Origin: Burkholderia pyrrocinia
GTDB taxonomy: Bacteria; Pseudomonadota; Gammaproteobacteria; Burkholderiales; Burkholderiaceae
DNA length: 64,000 nt
Reading direction: 5' to 3'
Assembly: GCF_003330765.1 (NCBI RefSeq)
Contig: NZ_CP024902.1
Location: 1,674,001 to 1,738,000, forward strand
Shown: piece by piece, positions 20,364-28,908 of the stretch
Layout of the letters: every line of letters starts with the position of its first letter
How positions within the stretch are numbered: position 1 is the stretch's first letter
Notes under the pieces: model-generated
Told to the model about the DNA's origin: nothing
Seen by the model: the letters and a program-made list of their open reading frames with translations, nothing else
Database searches by the model: none
Translations under genes and position numbers: made by a program

Positions 20364-20626
20364 GCATCTGCGCGACGTGCAATCGGGTTGTCTGCAAAAC
20401 ACTGTTCCCGCGAGGCGTGGCAATCCGGCAAAACCCCGCCGTGCGGTGCTTTCAGGCACATTTCGCCGTGAACTCCGGTATCGGTTCTGTGATATGCTGC
20501 GCGCACGCAAGTTTTAGGTCCTTCCAAGCAAGACTTGATTCGCAATCCGCTAAACGGTCAGGCCGTGTCGCGGAAGGTTGAGTAACCCGCTATTTCTCGA
20601 GAAGCTCGAAGAAAGGTGAGCGTAAA
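20364..20626. other. Leader region of the sucA operon
   Basis: This noncoding stretch follows the typA terminator. A TATGCT box at 20493-20498 could be a -10 element, but no convincing -35 partner lies upstream. GAAAGGTGAG at about 20611-20620 is the sucA ribosome-binding site. No small gene or structured RNA was recognised. Confidence 0.35.
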
Positions 20627-23491
20627 ATGTCAGATGTAATGAAGCAGTTTCAGCTGAACTCCTATCTGTTCGGCGGCAATGCTTCGTACGTTGAAGAACT
20701 GTACGATGCATACCTCAATAATCCGGCGTCAGTGCCCGAGAACTGGCGAGAGTATTTCGACGCGCTGCAGAATGTGCCTGCAACGGACGGTTCGAATGCC
20801 AATGACGTCGCGCATTTCCCGATCGTCGAATCGTTCGCCGAGCGGGCGAAGGCCAATGCCTTCATCCCGCGCGAAAGCACCACCAATCTTGCTGCGGCAC
20901 GCAAGCAAGTTCACGTGCAGTCCCTCATCAGCGCCTATCGCTTCCTTGGCTCGCAATGGGCCAATCTCGATCCCCTGAAGCGTCGCGAACGTCCCGCCAT
21001 TCCCGAACTCGAACCCGCGTTCTACGACTTCTCCGAAGGCGACCTCGACCAGACGTACAGCGCGAGCAACCTGTATTTCGGTTTCGACCAGGCTTCTCTG
21101 CGCGATATCGTCAAGGGGCTGCGCGACACGTATTGCGGCACGATCGGCGCTGAATACATGTACATCAGCGACCCGGAGCAGAAGCGCTGGTGGCAGGAGC
21201 GCCTGGAGTCGACCCGCGCGACGCCGAACTTCTCGGCCGACGAGAAGAAGCACATCCTGAATCGCCTGACGGCCGCTGAAGGCCTCGAGCGTTACCTGCA
21301 CACCAAGTACGTCGGCCAGAAGCGTTTCTCGCTCGAAGGCGGCGAAAGCTTCATCGCGGCGATGGACGAAGTCGTCCAGCACGCGGGCAAGAGCGGCGTG
21401 CAGGAAATCATCATCGGCATGGCACACCGTGGCCGTCTGAACGTGCTGGTCAACACGCTGGGCAAGATGCCGGCCGACCTGTTCGCCGAATTCGAAGGCA
21501 AGCACGTCGACGACCTGCCGGCAGGCGACGTGAAGTACCACAAGGGCTTCTCGTCGGACGTGTCGACGGAAGGCGGCCCGGTCCACCTGTCGCTCGCGTT
21601 CAACCCGTCGCACCTCGAGATCGTGAACCCGGTGGTCGAAGGTTCCGCGAAGGCGCGGATGGATCGCCGCGGCGACGAAGACGGCCTGCAGGTGCTGCCG
21701 GTGCAGATCCACGGCGACGCGGCCTTCGCAGGCCAGGGCGTCGTGATGGAAACGCTGAACCTCGCGCAGACGCGCGGCTACGGCACGCACGGCACGCTGC
21801 ACATCGTCATCAACAACCAGATCGGCTTCACGACGTCCGACCCGCGCGACGCGCGCTCGACGCTGTACTGTACCGACGTCGTCAAGATGATCGAGGCGCC
21901 GGTGCTGCACGTGAACGGCGACGATCCGGAAGCGGTGATCCTCGCGACGCAAATCGCGATCGACTACCGGATGCAGTTCCACAAGGATGTCGTGATCGAC
22001 ATCGTCTGTTTCCGCAAGCTGGGTCACAACGAGCAGGACACGCCGGCCGTCACGCAGCCGCTGATGTACAAGAAGATCGCGCAGCACCCGGGTACCCGTG
22101 CGCTGTACGCCGAGCGGCTCGTGCAGCAGGGCGTGATCACCGCGGAAGACGCCGACGCGTACGTGAAGGCGTACCGCAAGGCAATGGACGACGGTCACCA
22201 CACGGTCGACCCGGTCCTGTCGAACTACAAGAGCAAGTACGCGGTCGACTGGGTTCCGTTCCTGAACCGCAAGTGGACGGATGCAGCCGACACGGCCGTG
22301 CCGCTCGCAGAACTGAAGCGCCTCGGCGAACGCATCACGACGGTCCCGGAAAACTTCAAGGTCCACCCGCTCGTCGAGCGCGTGATCAACGACCGCCGCA
22401 ACATGGCGCGTGGCGACCAGCCGCTCGACTGGGGCATGGGCGAGCACCTCGCGTTCGCGTCGCTCGTCGCATCGGGCTACTCGGTACGCCTGACGGGCCA
22501 GGATTCGGGCCGCGGCACGTTCACGCACCGTCACGCGGTGCTGCACGACCAGAACCGCGAGCGCTGGAACGACGGCACGTACGTGCCGCTGCAGAACATC
22601 GCTGAAGGCCAGGCGAAGTTCACGGTGATCGACTCGGTGCTGTCGGAAGAAGCGGTGCTGGGCTTCGAATACGGCTACTCGACCGCCGAGCCGAACACGC
22701 TCGTGCTGTGGGAAGCGCAGTTCGGCGATTTCGTCAACGGCGCGCAGGTCGTGATCGACCAGTTCATCTCGTCGGGCGAAGTGAAGTGGGGCCGCGTGTC
22801 GGGTCTCACGATGCTGCTGCCGCACGGCTATGAAGGCCAGGGTCCGGAACACTCGTCCACGCGTATCGAGCGTTTCCTGCAACTGTGCGCGGATCACAAC
22901 ATGCAGGTCGTTCAGCCGACGACGCCGGCGCAGATTTTCCACCTGCTGCGTCGCCAGATGATCCGCCTGTTCCGCAAGCCGCTGATCATCGCGACGCCGA
23001 AGTCGCTGCTGCGTCACAAGGAAGCGGTGTCGGACCTGTCGGAACTGGCGAAGGGTTCGTTCCAGCCGGTGCTGAGCGAAACCGACGGCGGCATCGACGC
23101 GAAGAAGGTCAAGCGCGTGCTGGCATGCTCGGGCCGCGTGTATTACGACCTCGTCGCACATCGCCGCGAAGCGAAGGCGAACGACGTCGCGATCATTCGT
23201 ATCGAGCAGCTGTATCCGTTCGCGCACAAGCAGTTCGAAGCCGAAATGAAGAAGTACGAGAACGCGACTGAAGTGGTCTGGGTGCAGGACGAGCCGCAGA
23301 ATCAGGGCCCCTGGTTCTACGTCGAGCACCATCTGAAGGAAGGCATGAAGGACGGGCAGAAGCTGGCATACAGCGGCCGTCCGGCTTCGGCCTCGCCGGC
23401 GGTTGGCTACTACGCGAAGCACTACGAGCAGCAGAAGGCCCTGATCGAAGGTGCTTTCGGCCGCCTGAAGAGCGCATCGATCGCGAAATAA
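20627..23491 (+). CDS. sucA: 2-oxoglutarate dehydrogenase E1 component
   Basis: This is the thiamine-diphosphate E1 enzyme that decarboxylates 2-oxoglutarate and transfers the succinyl group to the E2 lipoyl domain (TCA cycle). At 954 residues it is the normal size. The N-terminal SYLFGGNASYVEELYDAYL helix is typical. The active-site region GMAHRGRLNVLVN, the VHLSLAFNPSHLEIVNPVVEG segment and the transketolase-like GQDSGRGTFTHRHAVLHDQ region are clear. It starts the sucA-sucB-lpd cluster. Confidence 0.97.
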   Translation: MSDVMKQFQLNSYLFGGNASYVEELYDAYLNNPASVPENWREYFDALQNVPATDGSNANDVAHFPIVESFAERAKANAFIPRESTTNLAAARKQVHVQSLISAYRFLGSQWANLDPLKRRERPAIPELEPAFYDFSEGDLDQTYSASNLYFGFDQASLRDIVKGLRDTYCGTIGAEYMYISDPEQKRWWQERLESTRATPNFSADEKKHILNRLTAAEGLERYLHTKYVGQKRFSLEGGESFIAAMDEVVQHAGKSGVQEIIIGMAHRGRLNVLVNTLGKMPADLFAEFEGKHVDDLPAGDVKYHKGFSSDVSTEGGPVHLSLAFNPSHLEIVNPVVEGSAKARMDRRGDEDGLQVLPVQIHGDAAFAGQGVVMETLNLAQTRGYGTHGTLHIVINNQIGFTTSDPRDARSTLYCTDVVKMIEAPVLHVNGDDPEAVILATQIAIDYRMQFHKDVVIDIVCFRKLGHNEQDTPAVTQPLMYKKIAQHPGTRALYAERLVQQGVITAEDADAYVKAYRKAMDDGHHTVDPVLSNYKSKYAVDWVPFLNRKWTDAADTAVPLAELKRLGERITTVPENFKVHPLVERVINDRRNMARGDQPLDWGMGEHLAFASLVASGYSVRLTGQDSGRGTFTHRHAVLHDQNRERWNDGTYVPLQNIAEGQAKFTVIDSVLSEEAVLGFEYGYSTAEPNTLVLWEAQFGDFVNGAQVVIDQFISSGEVKWGRVSGLTMLLPHGYEGQGPEHSSTRIERFLQLCADHNMQVVQPTTPAQIFHLLRRQMIRLFRKPLIIATPKSLLRHKEAVSDLSELAKGSFQPVLSETDGGIDAKKVKRVLACSGRVYYDLVAHRREAKANDVAIIRIEQLYPFAHKQFEAEMKKYENATEVVWVQDEPQNQGPWFYVEHHLKEGMKDGQKLAYSGRPASASPAVGYYAKHYEQQKALIEGAFGRLKSASIAK

Positions 23492-23626
23492 CCGACGGAA
23501 GCGAAACGGGAAGGCGCGATGCGCTTTCCCGTCTCTTTTGGCCCGCCGGGCGCGTCGCGCGCCGCACCGGCCGAAGGAATCGCACGAACCTCGTCATTAC
23601 CCAGATTAAGCATCCAGGAAAATCAC

Positions 23627-24898
23627 ATGGCTATCGTAGAAGTCAAAGTCCCCCAGCTTTCGGAGTCGGTTTCGGAAGCCACCATGCTGCAGTGGAAGAA
23701 GAAGCCGGGCGAGGCAGTCGCGCAGGACGAAATCCTGATCGAACTCGAGACCGACAAGGTCGTGCTCGAAGTGCCGGCACCGGCCGCGGGCGTGCTCGCG
23801 CAAGTGCTGCAGAACGATGGTGACACGGTGGTTGCCGATCAGCTGATCGCGACGATCGACACCGAAGCGAAGGCCGGCGCAGCCGAAGCAGCGGCGGGCG
23901 CCGCCGAAGTCCAGCCGGCAGCTGCACCTGCTGCAGCCGCACCGGCAGCACAGCCGGTCGCCGCAGCGGCATCGTCGGCCACCGCATCGCCGGCCGCATC
24001 GAAGCTGCTGGCCGAAAAGGGCCTGTCGGCGGGCGACGTCGCAGGTTCGGGCCGCGACGGCCGCGTCACGAAGGGCGACGCGCTGGCCGCAGGCAGCGCA
24101 CCGAAGGCCGCTCCGGCTGCCGCACCGGCAAAGACCGCTGCGAAGCCGTCGCTGCCGGACGTGAAGGTGCCGGCGTCGGCGACGACCTGGCTGAACGACC
24201 GTCCTGAGCAGCGCGTGCCGATGTCGCGCCTGCGTGCGCGTATCGCCGAGCGTCTGCTCGAATCGCAGCAGACCAACGCGATCCTGACGACGTTCAACGA
24301 AGTGAACATGGCTCCGGTCATGGAACTGCGTAACAAGTACAAGGACAAGTTCGAGAAGGAACATGGCGTGAAGCTCGGCTTCATGTCGTTCTTCGTGAAG
24401 GCGGCTGTCCACGCGCTGAAGAAGTTCCCGCTCGTGAACGCGTCGATCGACGGTAACGACATCGTCTATCACGGCTACTTCGACATCGGTATCGCCGTCG
24501 GCTCGCCGCGCGGTCTCGTGGTGCCGATCCTGCGCAATGCCGACCAGATGAGCCTCGCCGACATCGAAAAGAAGATCGCCGAATTCGGCCAGAAGGCGAA
24601 GGACGGCAAGCTGTCGATCGAGGAAATGACGGGCGGTACGTTCTCGATCTCGAACGGCGGCGTGTTCGGCTCGATGCTGTCGACCCCGATCATCAACCCG
24701 CCGCAGTCGGCAATCCTCGGCGTGCACGCGACGAAGGAGCGTCCGGTCGTCGAAAACGGCCAGATCGTGATCCGTCCGATCAACTACCTCGCGCTGTCGT
24801 ACGACCACCGGATCATCGACGGCCGCGAAGCCGTGCTGTCGCTCGTCGCGATGAAGGATGCGCTCGAGGATCCGGCACGCCTGCTGCTCGACCTGTAA
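23627..24898 (+). CDS. sucB: Dihydrolipoyl succinyltransferase (E2 of 2-oxoglutarate dehydrogenase)
   Basis: This E2 core enzyme has 423 residues. The lipoyl domain (1-77) has Lys44 in [12 protein letters not shown] as the lipoylation site. An Ala/Pro linker follows, then the E3-binding domain (about 125-160, [28 protein letters not shown] is its extent) and the catalytic domain (about 195-423) with the YDHRIIDG active-site motif (His394). The start at 23627 is fixed by the conserved [15 protein letters not shown] sequence; the frame is open further upstream but without family similarity. Confidence 0.96.
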   Translation: MAIVEVKVPQLSESVSEATMLQWKKKPGEAVAQDEILIELETDKVVLEVPAPAAGVLAQVLQNDGDTVVADQLIATIDTEAKAGAAEAAAGAAEVQPAAAPAAAAPAAQPVAAAASSATASPAASKLLAEKGLSAGDVAGSGRDGRVTKGDALAAGSAPKAAPAAAPAKTAAKPSLPDVKVPASATTWLNDRPEQRVPMSRLRARIAERLLESQQTNAILTTFNEVNMAPVMELRNKYKDKFEKEHGVKLGFMSFFVKAAVHALKKFPLVNASIDGNDIVYHGYFDIGIAVGSPRGLVVPILRNADQMSLADIEKKIAEFGQKAKDGKLSIEEMTGGTFSISNGGVFGSMLSTPIINPPQSAILGVHATKERPVVENGQIVIRPINYLALSYDHRIIDGREAVLSLVAMKDALEDPARLLLDL

Positions 24899-24922
24899 GC
24901 CACGCCTCTGCATTGACCCGCT

Positions 24923-24954
24923 CCTCACGGGCGCGCGATCGCGCGCCCGTGAGG
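24923..24954. repeat. 32-bp perfect palindrome between sucB and lpd
   Basis: Arms CCTCACGGGCGCGCGA (24923-24938) and TCGCGCGCCCGTGAGG (24939-24954) are exact complements with no spacer. In RNA they would form a very stable hairpin 24 bases before the lpd start. There is no T tract, so simple termination is unlikely; mRNA processing, stabilisation or a DNA-binding site are alternatives. Confidence 0.85.
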
Positions 24955-24977
24955 ACGCACAAGAAGAAAGGATTTCC

Positions 24978-26408
24978 ATGTCCAAGGAATTTGACGTCGT
25001 CGTGATCGGCGCCGGCCCCGGCGGCTACATCGCCGCGATCCGCGCCGCGCAGCTGGGCAAGACCGTTGCCTGTATCGAGAAGTGGAAGAACCCGGCCGGT
25101 GCGCTGAAGCTCGGCGGCACCTGCCTGAACGTCGGCTGCATCCCGTCGAAGGCGCTGCTCGCATCGTCGGAAGAGTTCGAGAACACGTCGCATCATCTGG
25201 CCGATCACGGCATCAGCGTCGACGGCGTGAAGATCGACGTCGCGAAGATGCTCGGCCGCAAGGACGGCATCGTCGAGAAGATGACGAGCGGGATCGAGTT
25301 CCTGTTCAAGAAGAACAAGATCACCTGGCTGAAGGGCCATGGCAAGTTCGCCGGCAAGACCGACGCGGGCGTGCAGATCGAAGTGAGCGGCGAGGGTGAA
25401 ACCGAAGTCGTCACCGCGAAGAACGTGATCATCGCGACGGGCTCGAAGGCGCGTCACCTGCCGGGCGTTCCGGTCGACAACAAGATCGTTTCGGACAACG
25501 AAGGCGCGCTGACGTTCGACGCGGTGCCGAAGAAGCTCGCCGTGATCGGCGCAGGCGTGATCGGCCTCGAGCTCGGCTCGGTGTGGCGCCGCCTGGGCGC
25601 CGAAGTGACGGTGCTCGAAGCGCTGCCGGCATTCCTCGGCGCAGCCGACGAAGCGCTCGCGAAGGAAGCGGCCAAGCTGTTCAAGAAGCAGGGCCTCGAC
25701 ATCCATCTCGGCGTGAAGATCGGTGACGTGAAGACGACCGCGAACGGCGTGTCGATCGCTTACACCGACAAGGACGGCAACGCGCAGACGCTCGACGCCG
25801 ACCGCCTGATCGTGTCGGTCGGCCGCGTGCCGAACACCGACAACCTCGGCCTCGAGGCGATCGGCCTGAAGGCGAACGAGCGCGGCTTCATCGACGTCGA
25901 CGACCACTGCCGCACGGCGGTGCCGAACGTGTACGCGATCGGCGACGTGGTGCGCGGCCCGATGCTCGCGCACAAGGCGGAAGACGAAGGCGTGCTGGTC
26001 GCGGAAGTGATCGACGGCCAGAAGCCGCACATCGACTACAACTGCATTCCGTGGGTGATCTACACGTACCCGGAAATCGCGTGGGTCGGCAAGACGGAGC
26101 AGCAGCTGAAGGCGGAAGGCCGCGAGATCAAGTCGGGCAAGTTCCCGTTCTCGATCAACGGCCGCGCGCTCGGCATGAACGCGCCGGACGGCTTCGTGAA
26201 GATGATCGCGGATGCGAAGACCGACGAACTGCTCGGCGTGCACGTGATCGGCGCGAACGCGTCGGATCTGATCGCGGAAGCCGTGGTGGCGATGGAATTC
26301 AAGGCGGCGTCGGAAGACATCGCCCGCATCTGCCATCCGCACCCGTCGATGTCGGAAGTGATGCGCGAAGCGGCACTCGCCGTCGACAAGCGCTCGCTGA
26401 ACAGCTGA
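24978..26408 (+). CDS. lpd: Dihydrolipoyl dehydrogenase (E3)
   Basis: This flavoprotein (476 residues) reoxidises the dihydrolipoyl arm with NAD. The FAD-binding motif [17 protein letters not shown] is at the N terminus, the redox disulfide is Cys49/Cys54 in [13 protein letters not shown], the NAD-binding motif [13 protein letters not shown] is central, and the C-terminal dimer domain has the HPHPSMSE catalytic segment. The start at 24978 follows AAGAAAGGA; the open frame upstream runs through the palindrome and is not conserved. It belongs to the sucA-sucB operon. Confidence 0.96.
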   Translation: MSKEFDVVVIGAGPGGYIAAIRAAQLGKTVACIEKWKNPAGALKLGGTCLNVGCIPSKALLASSEEFENTSHHLADHGISVDGVKIDVAKMLGRKDGIVEKMTSGIEFLFKKNKITWLKGHGKFAGKTDAGVQIEVSGEGETEVVTAKNVIIATGSKARHLPGVPVDNKIVSDNEGALTFDAVPKKLAVIGAGVIGLELGSVWRRLGAEVTVLEALPAFLGAADEALAKEAAKLFKKQGLDIHLGVKIGDVKTTANGVSIAYTDKDGNAQTLDADRLIVSVGRVPNTDNLGLEAIGLKANERGFIDVDDHCRTAVPNVYAIGDVVRGPMLAHKAEDEGVLVAEVIDGQKPHIDYNCIPWVIYTYPEIAWVGKTEQQLKAEGREIKSGKFPFSINGRALGMNAPDGFVKMIADAKTDELLGVHVIGANASDLIAEAVVAMEFKAASEDIARICHPHPSMSEVMREAALAVDKRSLNS

Positions 26409-26456
26409 GCACGGTTTAGCGCCTGCCGGCCGTCGGCCGGCGCTGCCGTCTCATGA

Positions 26457-26495
26457 CGAAGGCGGGCGGGGTTTCCCGCCCGCCTTCGTTCTTTC
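26457..26495 (+). terminator. Intrinsic terminator after lpd
   Basis: A perfect 14-bp stem (CGAAGGCGGGCGGG at 26457-26470, CCCGCCCGCCTTCG at 26475-26488) with a GTTT loop is followed by TTCTTT. It lies only about 10 bp before the zapE start, so zapE may be expressed by read-through. Confidence 0.7.
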
Positions 26496-26504
26496 CGGTT
26501 TGCC

Positions 26505-27602
26505 ATGAACGTCATCGAATACTACACGCGCGAATTGACCACGCGCGGCTATCAGTCCGATCCCGCGCAGCGCGCGGCCGTCGATCGCCTGCAGTACTGT
26601 TTCGACGAGTGGGTCGAGTACAAGGCGCGCCGCTCGAACGCATTCAAGAAGCTCATCAATCATCCGGACCTGCCGCGCGGCATCTACATGTGGGGCGGCG
26701 TCGGTCGCGGCAAGAGCTTCCTGATGGACAGCTTCTACGCGGTCGTGCCCGTGCAGCGCAAGACGCGCCTGCATTTCCACGAATTCATGCGTGAAGTGCA
26801 CCGCGAGCTCGAGGAGCTGAAAGGGCAGGCCGATCCGCTCGACGAACTCGCGCGGCGCATCGCGAAGCGCTATCGGCTGATCTGCTTCGACGAGTTCCAC
26901 GTGTCGGACATCGCCGATGCGATGATCCTGTACCGTCTGCTCGATCGCCTGTTCAACAACGGCGTGCAGTTCGTGATGACGTCCAACTACGATCCCGATG
27001 ACCTGTACCCGGACGGTCTGCATCGCGACCGCATGCTGCCGGCGATCGCGCTGATCAAGGACAGGCTCGACGTGCTCAACGTCGATGCGGGTGTCGACTA
27101 TCGCCAGCGCACGCTCGCGCAGGTGAAGATGTATCACACGCCGCTCGGTGCGGATGCCGATCGCGAACTGCGCCATGCATTCGCGAAGCTTGCCGCGGTA
27201 CCCGACGAGAGCCCGATCCTGCATATCGAGAAGCGCGAGCTGAAGGCGCTGCGCAAGGCGGACGGCGTCGTATGGTTCGACTTCGCGACGCTGTGCGGTG
27301 GCCCGCGTTCGCAGAACGACTATCTCGAACTCGCGAGCCGTTTCCATGCGATCGTGCTGTCGGAGGTGCCGCAGATGTCGCCACGGATGGCGTCCGAGGC
27401 GCGCCGCTTTACCTGGCTCATCGACGTGCTGTACGACCACAAGGTCAAGCTGCTGATGTCGGCAGCCGTGCCGGCGGAGGAGCTGTACGTCGAAGGCCCG
27501 ATGGCCAACGAATTTGCGCGCACGGTATCGCGGATCGTCGAGATGCAGTCGAAGGAATATATTGAAACGCCGCGGCGTATTGTCGATACTTCGCTGACCT
27601 GA
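26505..27602 (+). CDS. zapE: Cell division ATPase ZapE (AFG1/YhcM family)
   Basis: ZapE is an AFG1-like AAA-type ATPase that associates with the Z ring and destabilises FtsZ polymers. The 365 residues include the Walker A motif GGVGRGKSFLMD (Lys70), LHFHEFMREVH, and Walker B LICFDEFHVSDIADAMIL. The family sensor segment VMTSNYDPDDLYPDGLHRDR follows. The length matches the E. coli protein (about 375). It follows lpd after a terminator hairpin. Confidence 0.93.
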   Translation: MNVIEYYTRELTTRGYQSDPAQRAAVDRLQYCFDEWVEYKARRSNAFKKLINHPDLPRGIYMWGGVGRGKSFLMDSFYAVVPVQRKTRLHFHEFMREVHRELEELKGQADPLDELARRIAKRYRLICFDEFHVSDIADAMILYRLLDRLFNNGVQFVMTSNYDPDDLYPDGLHRDRMLPAIALIKDRLDVLNVDAGVDYRQRTLAQVKMYHTPLGADADRELRHAFAKLAAVPDESPILHIEKRELKALRKADGVVWFDFATLCGGPRSQNDYLELASRFHAIVLSEVPQMSPRMASEARRFTWLIDVLYDHKVKLLMSAAVPAEELYVEGPMANEFARTVSRIVEMQSKEYIETPRRIVDTSLT

Positions 27603-27745
27603 TTGCGATTTCCGTCATTGGCGGGATTCAAACGTCAATTCCGGTCAAATTCATCGAATCTCGGGGTATTTTCGGATTTGTCTTATATTCATTGTTGAGG
27701 TGAGCCGATATCGTTGTGTCATGGTTACCAAGGCTGGAGATGTCC

Positions 27746-28156
27746 ATGACACCGTATCGCGATCTGACCGAACACGAGTGGCGCTGCGTCGCGCCGCTTC
27801 TGCCCGAAATGCAACCGCGCACCGAGTTGCGCGGCCGGCCATTAGCCAATACGCGTGCCGTCCTGAACGGCGTGCTCTGGGTGATCTACAGCGGCGCAAC
27901 GTGGTCAGCCATGCCGCGCCGTTACCCTTCGTATCAGACGTGCCATCGCCGCTTCAAGGTCTGGCATGAGACGGGCACGTTGATGAATATCATGCGTGAA
28001 CTCTATGGCGACGCAGGCATGAATCTGTGCAACGAATTGTCCGCGCGGATGCGCAAGCACACGCAGTCGAAGGCGGCGGAGGCGCGTAGCAATGCAGCAC
28101 CCGCGTATCGCGCACCGGGCGGCTATGCGCCGGATACGCTGAAGCACGCGGCGTGA
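27746..28156 (+). CDS. Second short IS5-type transposase-like protein (DUF4096 domain only)
   Basis: This 136-residue protein is a paralogue of the one at 100-501. It shares LxxxEW, RGRP, the NGVLWVIYSG segment, W..MP.RYPS.QTCHRRFKVW and GT, but has a different tail rich in Ala and Arg. The DDE domain of a working transposase is absent. The ATG at 27746 is chosen for GGAG eight bases upstream and for alignment with the paralogue; a GTG at 27716 is the longer option. No inverted repeats or target duplication were found around it. A terminator follows it. Confidence 0.6.
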   Translation: MTPYRDLTEHEWRCVAPLLPEMQPRTELRGRPLANTRAVLNGVLWVIYSGATWSAMPRRYPSYQTCHRRFKVWHETGTLMNIMRELYGDAGMNLCNELSARMRKHTQSKAAEARSNAAPAYRAPGGYAPDTLKHAA

Positions 28157-28170
28157 TGCCCGTCAGTTTT

Positions 28171-28195
28171 CACTACGTCCACTACGTCCACTACG
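28171..28195. repeat. Short tandem repeat, 9-bp unit
   Basis: The unit CACTACGTC occurs twice in a row followed by a partial third copy, just after the transposase-like gene and before the shared terminator. No function is apparent. Confidence 0.6.
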
Positions 28196-28208
28196 CACGC
28201 ACCAAAAG

Positions 28209-28246
28209 AAAATCGGCCTGACGACTTCGTCGCAGGCCGATTTTTC
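28209..28246. terminator. Bidirectional intrinsic terminator
   Basis: AAAATCGGCCTG (28209-28220) pairs with CAGGCCGATTTT (28233-28244), with an inner CGAC/GTCG stem, followed by a T. On the opposite strand the hairpin is followed by CTTTTGG. It lies between the convergent transposase-like and DUF2147 genes. Confidence 0.8.
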
Positions 28247-28277
28247 ATTGAGCGCGCGCGTTTCAGCGCGTGCTGCG

Positions 28278-28739
28278 TTATTGCTGGCGAACCCAGGTCT
28301 GCGACCGGCCGAGCAGCGACACGCCGATATAGCCGCGCACGACGAGTTTCTGGCCGCCATCTTCAAGCGTCATCTTGCACTTGTAGACCTTGCCGTTCTC
28401 CGGGTCGAGAATGTTGCCGCCGTCCCAGTGGTCGCCTTCCTTCTTCATCGCCTTGATGATCGTCATGCCCTTGATGAGCTGATCCTTGCGCTCGTCCGTG
28501 CAGGCGGTGCAGCGGCGATCGGGCGTATCGTTCGCGCCGAGGCCCTTGACGACCGTGCCCGACAGCGAACCGTCGCCGCCTGCGGCGATTTGCACGAGTG
28601 CTTTCGGCTGATGGGTGTTGTCGTCGATCGTCTGCCACATGCCGATGGGATTGTCGGCTTGTGCGAACGTGGGTGCTGCGCAGGCGAGCAGTGCGCCGGC
28701 GACGGCGATCGCACGCAACGGGCGGGTCAGTTGAATCAT
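28278..28739 (-). CDS. DUF2147 family exported protein
   Basis: This 153-residue protein has a clear signal peptide (hydrophobic 9-22, cleavage near AQA at about 25). The DUF2147 pattern follows: NPIGMWQTIDDNTHQPKALVQI near the mature N terminus and GTVVKGLG further on. Then a pair of cysteines sits in RRCTACTDERKDQLIKG, and WDGGNILDPENGKVYKCKM is the central segment, with GYIGVSLLGRSQTWVR at the end. It should be periplasmic and lipocalin-like in shape; its ligand is unknown. It is a single gene. Confidence 0.85.
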   Translation of the reverse strand: MIQLTRPLRAIAVAGALLACAAPTFAQADNPIGMWQTIDDNTHQPKALVQIAAGGDGSLSGTVVKGLGANDTPDRRCTACTDERKDQLIKGMTIIKAMKKEGDHWDGGNILDPENGKVYKCKMTLEDGGQKLVVRGYIGVSLLGRSQTWVRQQ

Positions 28740-28868
28740 TGTCGTCCTCCTTGTTTTGCATGTCGTGTTCGATTCGCCCGCACGACCGTCTGCATGGGGC
28801 GGGCATGTTGCGAGCTTCGCCAGAATACGTGAAACCGCACGCCACGTTTGATAGAGGGGGCTCTAATC

Positions 28869-28900
28869 CAAACAGCCCGCATGATGACGCGGGCTGTTTG
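28869..28900 (-). terminator. Probable terminator of the lipoprotein/TpsB operon
   Basis: A perfect 12-bp stem (CAAACAGCCCGC at 28869-28880, GCGGGCTGTTTG at 28889-28900) lies 8 bp beyond the stop of the TpsB-type gene on the minus strand. The T content after it is low (GATTAG), so termination efficiency is uncertain. Confidence 0.55.
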
Positions 28901-28908
28901 GTGACCGA

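Noticed and set aside
20729..23422. Long minus-strand frame opposite sucA
   Set aside because: Antisense shadow of a highly biased gene; no motifs.
28171..28195. Three short CACTACGTC-like units as a possible CRISPR or integration site
   Set aside because: Units are 9 bp and directly adjacent with no spacers; this is a simple tandem repeat.
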